This document shows positions 28,532-35,365 of a DNA stretch of 35,365 nt, piece after piece. The notes below the pieces were generated by a model. The model did not search any database. It was not told the origin of the DNA and worked only from the letters and a program-made list of their open reading frames with translations. Within the stretch, counting starts at the first letter, position 1. Each line of letters opens with the position of its first letter. The DNA is from an uncultured Alistipes sp. Its GTDB lineage: Bacteria > Bacteroidota > Bacteroidia > Bacteroidales > Rikenellaceae. The DNA lies in the NCBI GenBank assembly GCA_949283205.1, contig CASDSD010000007.1, positions 1 to 35,365 on the forward strand. Reading direction: 5' to 3'. The translations under genes and the position numbers were made by a program.

Positions 28532-29740
28532 TTAACAGCGTATTTCTCCGGCCATCAATTTGGGCAGCAGGGTGTCGCGCAGGGCGGAAAGGGTTTTGAT
28601 TTCATCTAAAACCTGTAATCTCTTATTTAAAAATTGCGAACATACTTTATCGTACGTTTGAATTACGGATTCATTTTTTGGGAAACTTAATCTAAATGAG
28701 TTTATATCACTTTGATTGAAGCCCGCTTGCACAGCTCTATTCCCTTTCATATTTATACTTTGATAGAAATAATCAGAAGAAAGATAGCTACGCAGAAATT
28801 CTCTATAATACGGTTTTACAGGTAATACTTTTGCTAATGCTACATTATATGCCCCTTTTAGACCGTAGCATATTCGTCCTAACGAAGCCCCATACCGTGC
28901 AATCATTATATCTCTTATATCACAAGTTTTATTTTTTGAAGAAATAGGGATATATGTAATATGAGACTCGGAGGCATAATCTCTAATCTGTATGAAACGG
29001 ACATAGCCATCCTTGTATGAATTTATGAATTCCGAAGCTGGGGGCTGACTACCTCCTGAGTAGTTCATTAATTCAGATAGAGATATTACTTTCCAGCCTT
29101 GGGGGATTTTGCCTAATTCGGAATCGACAAAGGGGCCGTCGCGGAAGGGTTCGAAATCCACAAACCACGACCGGAAGAGGGCCTGCGCCTGCGCCTCCAA
29201 ATTCGCATTGATCCGCCGATTCAATTCGATTTTATCATCCAACGACCCCAAAATCCCCGCAATCCGCCGCTGCTCATCAAGGTTTTCCGGAAGATATACT
29301 TCAATATTTTTCATGGTTGCACCGGACACCTCCTTGAATGTCGTTCCGCTGCCCATTGCCTCAATGTTATCCTTATTGTATTTCAACAAATAATACAAGA
29401 ATAAGCTGTCTACCTTTTCCGGGTTGGGGATAATGCTTTTAAAGCCTTGATTTGTTGCAATAGGATTTTTTGCAATGGCAACATAACCAATTGGCGCGCG
29501 AGAAGAAAACAAAACGCTTCCTGCCGGTAATAATTGAGCCGAACAACTATTTAATCCGGATTTGGTTATATTTCGCTCCCCTCGTTCAATGTATCGCTCG
29601 TGAAAATTGGATAAATCCTTGGGCGTAAGCCACGGTATATCTCCGTTGTAATAAGCATCTACGGTTGTAGATGGTGTTGCTCCTCCAACGACAGATCCTA
29701 TTTCGGATAATTTATGAGGTCCCCATTTATTCATGCTCAT
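28532..29740 (-). CDS. hsdS: Type I restriction-modification specificity subunit (HsdS)
   Basis: A 402-residue DNA-recognition subunit. Two target-recognition domains (about residues 1-150 and 215-365) are each followed by a conserved helical spacer: LDEQRRIAGILGSLDDKIELNRRINANLEAQAQALFRSWFVDF after the first and a shorter one ending SALRDTLLPKLMAGEI at the C terminus. Each domain reads one half of a split DNA site, so the pair sets what is methylated and cut. The TRD DNA is AT-rich while the central spacer (about 29,110-29,280) is GC-rich, a mosaic pattern expected from domain swapping. The start overlaps the PIN gene by 14 bp (ATG at 29740) or 8 bp (ATG at 29734). Confidence 0.95.
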   Translation of the reverse strand: MSMNKWGPHKLSEIGSVVGGATPSTTVDAYYNGDIPWLTPKDLSNFHERYIERGERNITKSGLNSCSAQLLPAGSVLFSSRAPIGYVAIAKNPIATNQGFKSIIPNPEKVDSLFLYYLLKYNKDNIEAMGSGTTFKEVSGATMKNIEVYLPENLDEQRRIAGILGSLDDKIELNRRINANLEAQAQALFRSWFVDFEPFRDGPFVDSELGKIPQGWKVISLSELMNYSGGSQPPASEFINSYKDGYVRFIQIRDYASESHITYIPISSKNKTCDIRDIMIARYGASLGRICYGLKGAYNVALAKVLPVKPYYREFLRSYLSSDYFYQSINMKGNRAVQAGFNQSDINSFRLSFPKNESVIQTYDKVCSQFLNKRLQVLDEIKTLSALRDTLLPKLMAGEIRC

Positions 29741-30764
29741 CTGGTTGATTTAAAATATATTCTAAATCTCTAATATTTTTTAACTCACCGTCCAATTCAT
29801 ATTCCATTAGATAGTAGAGCGAAGTCTCAAAAGAATACTCTATGATGAATTGATAGGTTCTTTTTGCTTTCTGTTCTTCTCCGGAATCATCAATATATTT
29901 TAAATCTATGATAACATTTGCATATATTGATATTCGTTTATTCTCATTTGGAATATCCTCAATGTTAGATATTGTTATGTCAATTAGCGATACCCCTTCG
30001 CAATAAAATGTATTGTCTTCAATCTGAATTTTACTGCCAATATAAAGAGCCGATAAAAAATCTTCATTTAGTAGAGATATCGTCTCTTGTTTTAATCGTT
30101 CGGAAAAGGTTAGGTGTTGCTGTTCGCTATCTGTTAATTTAACTATAAGATCGTATATTGGTGTATTTGAATTTTCGAGTTTTAGCTGATGAAGTTCGTC
30201 TGGGAATAAAGATTCAAATTCTGCTTTTAATGATTTGTCGCCAAACCTACCATCTCTACTACACATTATAATTGTATCTATAGGATGAGATTTTTTGTAT
30301 TCAAGTGTTGATTCCCAAATGATAACATCTTTAAATCCTTTGTCACTCTCCTTTTCTTTGCCCTCAAAAGGAGCTTTTTTTGCAATGGATCTTTTTATGA
30401 TATTGGGTAACACCTCATTAGATGGGTATGGAATTATTTCACATTTAGCTATTCGCGTCTTTAATTCTGATAATGCTTGTTTAAACATCGAAGAAAGCCA
30501 AGCATCATAGTTTTCATGTGCTTTTACTTCAAAGGTTGGAAATTTGCATGATTTAATCGATGCAAATTTGTCGTAATATGCTTTCTTTTGATGTTCAAAT
30601 AATTCGTCTATAACAATTTGAGGAATTAAGACTCTTACTTTTTCATACCAATCATTTGACTCTATTACGTCCAAAATATCATTTACTTTTGTAATGAATT
30701 GGACAATAGTAAAATCAGTACTTCCTGATTTTAACAAATTTGTATCTAAAACAATGTCTATCAT
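29727..30764 (-). CDS. PIN-domain RNase-like protein (DUF4935 type) inside the hsd operon
   Basis: A 345-residue AT-rich gene. The first 180 residues form a PIN-like nuclease: LDTN (Asp7), IDELFEHQ (Glu54), SDKGFKDVIIW (Asp146) and CSRDGRFGD (Asp171, Asp176), the four acidic positions expected to bind Mg or Mn. The spacing and the KGFKDVIIW motif are as in the DUF4935 group. The remaining 165 residues are a mostly beta, charged domain of unknown role, with no TM. PIN proteins usually cut RNA. It overlaps hsdM by 4 bp (ATGA) and hsdS by up to 14 bp, so it is translated with the restriction genes. No antitoxin-like gene adjoins, unlike VapC. A suicide or back-up RNase, as PrrC is for other type I systems, is a reasonable guess; PrrC itself is a different family. 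Confidence 0.85.
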   Translation of the reverse strand: MIDIVLDTNLLKSGSTDFTIVQFITKVNDILDVIESNDWYEKVRVLIPQIVIDELFEHQKKAYYDKFASIKSCKFPTFEVKAHENYDAWLSSMFKQALSELKTRIAKCEIIPYPSNEVLPNIIKRSIAKKAPFEGKEKESDKGFKDVIIWESTLEYKKSHPIDTIIMCSRDGRFGDKSLKAEFESLFPDELHQLKLENSNTPIYDLIVKLTDSEQQHLTFSERLKQETISLLNEDFLSALYIGSKIQIEDNTFYCEGVSLIDITISNIEDIPNENKRISIYANVIIDLKYIDDSGEEQKAKRTYQFIIEYSFETSLYYLMEYELDGELKNIRDLEYILNQPDEHE

Positions 30765-32296
30765 TTCCCTATTTTATACCCGATACTTTCCAACTGCCGG
30801 CGGATCTCCGCTTCCAGATCGTGCGACCGCGCGAACAAATCCGAAAGCTCGCCCGTCAGCCGCTCCATCTTCGCCGCGAAGGGTTCCGAATCTTCCGCCT
30901 GCGCCGCGATGCCCACATAGCGCCCCGGCGTCAGAATAAAGTCCTGCGCCGCAATCTCCCCGGTCGTTGCCACGGCGCAGAAGCCCTGCTCGGCCTCCAG
31001 ACGCCCCTCGGCGTAGGCCCAATAGGTGTCGGCGATGCGCTGGATGTCGCCCCGGCGGGCCGGATCCTCCGACTCGCAGTCGGTCAGCTCGCGCAGCTTG
31101 CGCGTAACCATCGTCCCGAGGTTGCGCGCATCTATAAAGAGCGTGCAGCCCGGTTGCGTCTTGGCCTTGTTGAAGAACCAGATCGAGACGGGAATCTGCG
31201 TCGTATAGAACAACTGCGGAGGCATGGCCACGATGCAGTCCACGAGGTCGGCCTCGATCAACCGCCGCCGGATGTCGCCCTCGCCGCCGCTCTGGCTCGA
31301 CAGCGAGCCGTTGGCCAGCACGACGCCCGCACGTCCCGAAGGGGCGAGGTGGTGGATGATGTGCTGGATCCATGCGAAGTTGGCGTTGCCGTTGGGCGGC
31401 GTGCCGAAGCGCCAGCGCACGTCGTCGGCCAGCTTGTCGGCGCCCCAGTCGCTGAGGTTGAAGGGCGGATTGGCCAGCACGAAGTCGGCTTTGAGCGTCG
31501 GGTGGCAGTCGTGGAAGAAGGTGTCGGCGTTGTACTGCCCCAGGTCGGCCTCGATGCCCCGGATGGCGAGGTTCATCTGCGCCATCTTCCACGTCGTGGG
31601 GTTCGAATCCTGGCCGTAGACCGAGATGTTGTTGATGTTGCCGGCGTGGCTCTCGATGAAGCGCGCCGACTGCACGAACATTCCGCCCGAACCGCAGCAG
31701 GGGTCGTAGACACGCCCCCGGAAGGGTTGCAGCACCTGAACGAGGGTCTTGACCACGCACGCCGGGGTGTAGAATTCGCCCGCCAGCTTGCCCTCGGCCT
31801 CGGCGAAGCGCGAAAGGCAGTATTCGTAGGTGCGGCCGAGGATGTCCTTCGAGTCGCCGTGCTGGTGCATGCGGATGTTGGTGAAGAGGTCGACGACCTC
31901 GCCCAGACGCCGTTTGTCGAGCTCGGGCCGTGCGAAGTTCTTCGGCAGGATGTCCTTCAAGCGGCGGTTTTCGCGCTCGATGGCCCGCATGGCGTTGTCG
32001 ATGGCGGTGCCGATTTCGGGGGTGTGGGCCCGTGCGGCGATGGTCTCCCAGCGCGCCTCGGCGGGGACGTAGAAGATGTTCTCGGCGGTGTATTCGTCCT
32101 TGTCCTCCTCGAAGCCCTCGCCCTCGTCGACGAGCTGGCGGTATTTGGTCTCGAACTTGTCGGAGATGTATTTCAGGAAGATCAGCCCCAGCACGACGGA
32201 CTTGTATTCCGATGCGTCGATGTTGCCGCGCATCTTGTCCGCCGCTTTCCAGATCTCCTTCTCGAAGCCGATATCGGCCGTATTCATGGTTGCCAT
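30761..32296 (-). CDS. hsdM: Type I restriction-modification N6-adenine methylase subunit (HsdM)
   Basis: A 511-residue subunit that methylates adenine in the site chosen by HsdS and so protects host DNA. The N-terminal helical domain (IWKAADKMRGNIDASEYK) is followed by the SAM-binding motif DPCCGSGGMFV (from residue 198) and the catalytic NPPF (276-279). It is first in the operon hsdM - PIN - hsdS - small ORF - membrane protein - hsdR. The stop codon overlaps the PIN start (ATGA). ATG at 32296 is used; one three codons on is also possible. GC-rich, like hsdR. Confidence 0.96.
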   Translation of the reverse strand: MATMNTADIGFEKEIWKAADKMRGNIDASEYKSVVLGLIFLKYISDKFETKYRQLVDEGEGFEEDKDEYTAENIFYVPAEARWETIAARAHTPEIGTAIDNAMRAIERENRRLKDILPKNFARPELDKRRLGEVVDLFTNIRMHQHGDSKDILGRTYEYCLSRFAEAEGKLAGEFYTPACVVKTLVQVLQPFRGRVYDPCCGSGGMFVQSARFIESHAGNINNISVYGQDSNPTTWKMAQMNLAIRGIEADLGQYNADTFFHDCHPTLKADFVLANPPFNLSDWGADKLADDVRWRFGTPPNGNANFAWIQHIIHHLAPSGRAGVVLANGSLSSQSGGEGDIRRRLIEADLVDCIVAMPPQLFYTTQIPVSIWFFNKAKTQPGCTLFIDARNLGTMVTRKLRELTDCESEDPARRGDIQRIADTYWAYAEGRLEAEQGFCAVATTGEIAAQDFILTPGRYVGIAAQAEDSEPFAAKMERLTGELSDLFARSHDLEAEIRRQLESIGYKIGK

Positions 32297-32321
32297 AGGT
32301 GTCAGAATGGGATATTTGGAG

Positions 32322-32329
32322 TAAAGATA
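32322..32329 (-). promoter_or_regulatory. Weak candidate -7 element for the hsd operon
   Basis: Minus strand reads TATCTTTA, 7 of 8 to TAnnTTTG, 26 bp upstream of the hsdM ATG. No well-placed -33 was found. Confidence 0.35.
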
Positions 32330-32382
32330 GCGGTTTTTCGGGAAAGGCCGTGCAATTTTTCATACAAAATGGCGTGGCGGGG

Positions 32383-33807
32383 TTACCGCTTGACGGTATG
32401 TCGCCGGATGACCGGACGTTCGGGGCGGACGGGGTAGCCCAGGCGGGTCATGAGCTCCACGTACCGTTGGCGGAACCAGGCGTGTGCGGGTTGGCGGTCG
32501 ATAAGCAGCTGGAAGCCTCCGGGGCCGTCCGGGTCGCGTTGCAGGCGGATCTCGGTATTCGAGACGTCGAAGCGGCGCGAATACTCTCGCGTATAGAGTT
32601 CGCCCGATACATAGAGGGGTTTCATGGCGATGATCTCGCGGGCGCCCGACTCCGAGAGGCCCATGTCGCGGCAGTATTCGCCCCAGCTGATGAGCGTCTG
32701 CGTGTCGGGCAGCCAGTGTTCGATGCGGTCGAGCTTTGCCTGCAGCTGCTGTTCGGCCTGCTCATGTCGGGCCTTCTCTTCGCGGTTGGCGCGGTTCAGC
32801 GACCCGATCTGTTCGTGCAGGGCGGCGTTCTCCGCGTTGAGGCGGTCGATCTCCTGCTGCTGCCGCTTGACGCGGGAGGTGCCGATCATCGCCCCGATCC
32901 CCTCGACGATGTTCGACCCGACCTCCGCCGCAGCGTTTTTCAACCGGGCGCCCTTCAGCTCGCCCTTCACACTCTTCAACTCGGCCTCGGTGCGGTTCAG
33001 TTCGGCGCTCTTCTGCGCCTGGAGCGTGGCGGTCTGTTCATACTCGGTGCGCACCTGCCGCTCCTGTTGTTTGAGCTGCTCGACGGCCTTCCGCTTCTGC
33101 TCTTCGAGACGGAGCAGCGCGTCGATGTTCTCCTGCAGATCCTGCTGCTGGGCGATGGCCTGGCGGTAGAACTCCTGCGTGGTGATGTGGCGCGCCTCCG
33201 AGCCGTCGATGCCGCGCCCCAGTCCGTATTTGGACATCGCCGCGGCATAGGTGTCCTGATACTGCTTGAGCCGGATGCGCGACATGACGTCGTCGGCGCA
33301 GAGACGGGGCCGTGCGGCGGATTTTGGACGGTAGTGTCGTTTGCCGGGTGTTTCGGATGCGGCGGTGCGGGCCTTGCGGCGTTCGCCCGTGACGATGGGC
33401 ACCACGGCGGCGTGGATATGCGGGGTCGATTCGTCGCGGTGTACGACGGCCGAGACGACATTCTCCGCTCCGAAGGTTTCGCGCAGCCAGGCGAGGTTGT
33501 CGGCACACCACTCCGGAAGCCGCCCCTCCTCCTCGATGCGCTTCATCGCGTCGTGCGAACCGGTCAGCATGACGCGGATCACCCGCACTTGGTTGGTGCC
33601 GATCTTGCGCGTGAGGCCGGCGTGTTCGAGGCGGTAGTTGATTGCCTCCGTACGGTCGGCCACCTCTTCGGGAAACTCGATGAGCTCCTCGTTAAGGCAG
33701 GTGCGCTCGGGCGAGGCGTTGGTGGGTATCTTCGTGCGGGCGATGTGGGCGGTCATGGCCGCCTCGTTGCCCGGGGCTTTGTCGAGATGCAGGACGGCAT
33801 ATCCCAT
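32383..33807 (-). CDS. MobV/Pre-type relaxase
   Basis: A 474-residue plasmid-recombination/mobilization protein that nicks oriT and leads DNA transfer. The family motif HRDESTPHIHAAVVPI (about residues 125-140) supplies the metal-binding histidines (HxDExTPHxH). The N terminus GYAVLHLDKAPGNEAAMTAHIART is typical of Bacteroides Mob proteins. Residues about 225-370 are a coiled coil (long Glu/Gln/Lys/Leu stretch: LQAQKSAELNRTEAELK), followed by a C-terminal domain of unknown role. The frame is open to 33876, but the ATG at 33807 fits the family N terminus. The oriT-like repeats lie just upstream. Confidence 0.92.
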   Translation of the reverse strand: MGYAVLHLDKAPGNEAAMTAHIARTKIPTNASPERTCLNEELIEFPEEVADRTEAINYRLEHAGLTRKIGTNQVRVIRVMLTGSHDAMKRIEEEGRLPEWCADNLAWLRETFGAENVVSAVVHRDESTPHIHAAVVPIVTGERRKARTAASETPGKRHYRPKSAARPRLCADDVMSRIRLKQYQDTYAAAMSKYGLGRGIDGSEARHITTQEFYRQAIAQQQDLQENIDALLRLEEQKRKAVEQLKQQERQVRTEYEQTATLQAQKSAELNRTEAELKSVKGELKGARLKNAAAEVGSNIVEGIGAMIGTSRVKRQQQEIDRLNAENAALHEQIGSLNRANREEKARHEQAEQQLQAKLDRIEHWLPDTQTLISWGEYCRDMGLSESGAREIIAMKPLYVSGELYTREYSRRFDVSNTEIRLQRDPDGPGGFQLLIDRQPAHAWFRQRYVELMTRLGYPVRPERPVIRRHTVKR

Positions 33808-33909
33808 GGTATGGTCGTTTTTGGAGGGTTGTGTGGTTGAAGAGGAGACCGCCTCGGCGGTCGGCGTGCACAGCACGACAGGGGGTGTCCAGAGGGGCTT
33901 GACCCTTTG

Positions 33910-33995
33910 GCCTATTGGGGCTTTTTCAGCGTCGGCGGGCCGATGCGTCGGAAAAAGCCCTAATAGGCTATGGCTTTTTCCTCGGGGGAAAAGCC
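33910..33995. other. Candidate oriT: 18-bp inverted repeat plus second hairpin
   Basis: gcctattggggctttttc (33910-33927) and gaaaaagccctaataggc (33951-33968) pair over 18 positions with one mismatch around a 23-nt loop that itself has tcgg/ccga. Next to it, ggctttt (from 33972) pairs with aaaagcc (to 33995), repeating the arm word ggctttttc. It lies just upstream of the relaxase gene, the usual place for oriT. A terminator for the primase-like gene is the alternative. Confidence 0.6.
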
Positions 33996-34051
33996 GCGGT
34001 CGCGAAGCGGCCGATGGGTGGGCGACGGTTCCGGCGTCATTCCGGGCGACG

Positions 34052-34936
34052 TTACAACTTGCGGCCGCGACGACGCGGCGTGCGGGAAACCTTCGCGGAC
34101 GATCGGAGCGATTCGTTCAGATCCTTGTGGGCACGATAGCTCTCCGCTTGGTCGATGACGGTCGCCTCGGGCAGGGCGATGCGCAGCTGTTCGAGGGTGA
34201 GGCGTCCCGCCTCGTCGTTGTCAAGGAAGGCGTGGATCGTCGTGTGGCGTGCGAGAAACGGAAGGGCGCGGGGAAGGTTCCCCACGGAGTTGAGCACGGC
34301 GGTGTCGGCGGTCGGTGTCGGCTCGTGCTGCAGCGTCAGGTAGGAGAGCAGGTCGAAGAACCCTTCGAAGAGCAGCGCCATGTCGCCGTGCCGGTCGAAG
34401 GTCGTGATGTTCTTCGGGGCGCTGCTCCCCTTGAACTGCGGGCTGCGCAGCTCCCAGCCTCCGGCATCGTTGCGGAAACCGATGGCGAAGAAGCGCCGCT
34501 CGCCGACGGCGTAGTGAACCTCGCGGCACAGCGCTCCGGCCACGGCGGGGTCGATGCCGCGTTCGCGCAGATAACCGATCAGCACCGGGTGGCGAATCTC
34601 CCCGACGCCGAGAATCCGCATTGGGGAGTCTTCGCGCGGCGAGGCGGTCGGGAGGGGCTGAAAGGAGACTTCGTCTGCGGACCCTTTGCCGAGGCGTCGG
34701 ATGGCTTCTGCCAGGCCGCACCCTTCGAGGCGCATGACCAGCTGGAGAAGCGTGCCCCCTTCACCCAGCCCGAAGTCGTACCAGAGTCCCTTGTCGTAGC
34801 GGACGCTGAAGCTGGGGGTGCGCTCTTCGCGCAGCGGCGAGAGAAACATGCCGTGGGTGGCGGTTTCGCGGTGGGGCTGCAGTCCCCGGCGGAGGAGATA
34901 CTCCCGGATGCCGATGCAATCTGAGGTCGTCTTCAT
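34052..34936 (-). CDS. Toprim-domain primase-like protein
   Basis: A 294-residue protein. The N-terminal part resembles a CHC2 primase zinc domain (LREERTPSFSVRYDKGLWYDFGLGEGG), but the expected zinc-binding cysteines are missing (HGMFLSPL instead of a C-x2-C type loop). The toprim part has LLFEGFFDLLSYL (acidic Glu) and HAFLDNDEAGR (DxD), so the catalytic carboxylates are kept. Proteins like this accompany relaxases on Bacteroidetes mobilizable elements and may start lagging-strand synthesis after transfer. The ATG at 34936 is chosen over a longer frame to 35257 that would overlap the HTH gene. The gap to that gene is 2 bp. Confidence 0.9.
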   Translation of the reverse strand: MKTTSDCIGIREYLLRRGLQPHRETATHGMFLSPLREERTPSFSVRYDKGLWYDFGLGEGGTLLQLVMRLEGCGLAEAIRRLGKGSADEVSFQPLPTASPREDSPMRILGVGEIRHPVLIGYLRERGIDPAVAGALCREVHYAVGERRFFAIGFRNDAGGWELRSPQFKGSSAPKNITTFDRHGDMALLFEGFFDLLSYLTLQHEPTPTADTAVLNSVGNLPRALPFLARHTTIHAFLDNDEAGRLTLEQLRIALPEATVIDQAESYRAHKDLNESLRSSAKVSRTPRRRGRKL

Positions 34937-34938
34937 GT

Positions 34939-35229
34939 CTACCGGCTTTTGATGGGGACGATGCGGTGCAGTGCTGCCTCGACGTCGCTGTCGCGGGACA
35001 GCACGCGCCCGCCGATCTTGTGGGCGCGGATCCGCCCGCGGTTCACCCAGTCGTTGAGCGTCACGAGCGAGATGCGCAGGCGGCGGGCCGTTTCGCGGCG
35101 GGTCAGATAGTTCGGTGTCTCGGAGGAGGGTTCGGGATGGAGCTGCCGCAACTCGTCGCGCAGCGATTCGCGAATCATCTCCGAGAGCTGGTCGGCGGTC
35201 ATGCCGCTCAGAAAGATTTCCTTGGTCAT
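34939..35229 (-). CDS. Helix-turn-helix protein, excisionase-like
   Basis: A 96-residue protein. The C-terminal 50 residues contain a MerR/excisionase-type winged HTH: LTRRETARRLRISLVTLNDWVNRGRIRAHKIGGRVLSRDSDVE. The N-terminal part has an amphipathic helix (ADQLSEMIRESLRDELRQL). Such proteins guide integrase or control element genes. It is first of the visible mobility operon, 2 bp before the primase-like gene. Confidence 0.92.
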   Translation of the reverse strand: MTKEIFLSGMTADQLSEMIRESLRDELRQLHPEPSSETPNYLTRRETARRLRISLVTLNDWVNRGRIRAHKIGGRVLSRDSDVEAALHRIVPIKSR

Positions 35230-35310
35230 AACGATTCGAATTTGGTTGATGACGCAAAGAAAGGCTTTCCGAACCCCTCCCGAAAACGGCGAATGGCGTT
35301 ACAAATCAGC

Positions 35311-35340
35311 GCCAACCGATGCCAACTGGTGCCACACCGA
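35311..35340. repeat. Three in-phase 10-bp repeats upstream of the HTH gene
   Basis: gccaaccgat (35311), gccaactggt (35321) and gccacaccga (35331) are tandem decamers on one face of the helix. They lie about 80 bp upstream of the HTH gene start, a possible operator or replication iteron. Confidence 0.6.
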
Positions 35341-35365
35341 AGACACGCCGCCGCCCGTTTCCGGA

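Noticed and set aside
28532-29740. Phase-variable hsdS inversion locus
   Set aside because: Only one hsdS is present, with no inverted partial copy and no recombinase beside it in the window.
29727-30764. PIN gene as half of a VapBC toxin-antitoxin pair
   Set aside because: It is far longer than VapC (about 130 residues) and neighbours are hsdM and hsdS, not an antitoxin.

Overview
The window looks like a chromosome segment from a GC-rich member of the Bacteroidales, most likely Alistipes or another Rikenellaceae. This is inferred from gene content and signals, not from a search. Supporting signs are: an OstA-like LptA protein; secreted Gfo/Idh/MocA oxidoreductases with a lipoprotein sugar isomerase; an ExbB/ExbD cluster with paired ExbD genes; a TIGR04076 protein; start codons without clear Shine-Dalgarno sequences but with A-rich leaders; and two tRNA promoters that fit the Bacteroidetes pattern TTG-N19-TAnnTTTG.

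Positions 1-24,850 read as host backbone. In order they hold: an LptA/OstA-like protein cut by the window edge; a Gfo/Idh/MocA oxidoreductase facing a lipoprotein xylose-isomerase-like protein across two terminators; an NhaC-type antiporter divergent from a transglutaminase-like lipoprotein; a GNAT-cutC pair; enolase, with a perfect palindrome inside its promoter; tRNA-Thr(GGT); a second Gfo/Idh/MocA protein; an unassigned secreted protein with a possible caspase-like His/Cys pair; a small macro-domain-like protein; an exbB - 4TM - exbD - exbD operon; type I asparaginase; a dprA - M50 peptidase - tatD - TIGR04076 operon; and tRNA-Cys(GCA). Several gaps carry short repeats: a 71-bp direct repeat that folds, four 23-bp units, and purine-rich repeats downstream of transcription units.

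From just after tRNA-Cys to the window end (about 24,850-35,365) the DNA looks like one arm of an integrative mobilizable element. All genes are on the minus strand. Reading in the direction of transcription, they are: an HTH/excisionase-like protein, a toprim primase-like protein, an oriT-like pair of inverted repeats, a MobV relaxase, then a type I restriction-modification operon. No integrase or far end is in the window.

The most notable feature is this operon's layout: hsdM - PIN-domain RNase-like gene - hsdS - 34-codon ORF - three-TM membrane protein - hsdR. The PIN gene overlaps hsdM by 4 bp (ATGA) and hsdS by up to 14 bp, so it is built into the operon. The inserted genes and the two HsdS recognition domains are AT-rich, while hsdM, hsdR and the HsdS spacer are GC-rich. 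This suggests a modular defence cassette in which a restriction system is tied to a candidate RNA-cutting back-up effector and a small membrane protein. That function is a hypothesis from context and visible motifs.
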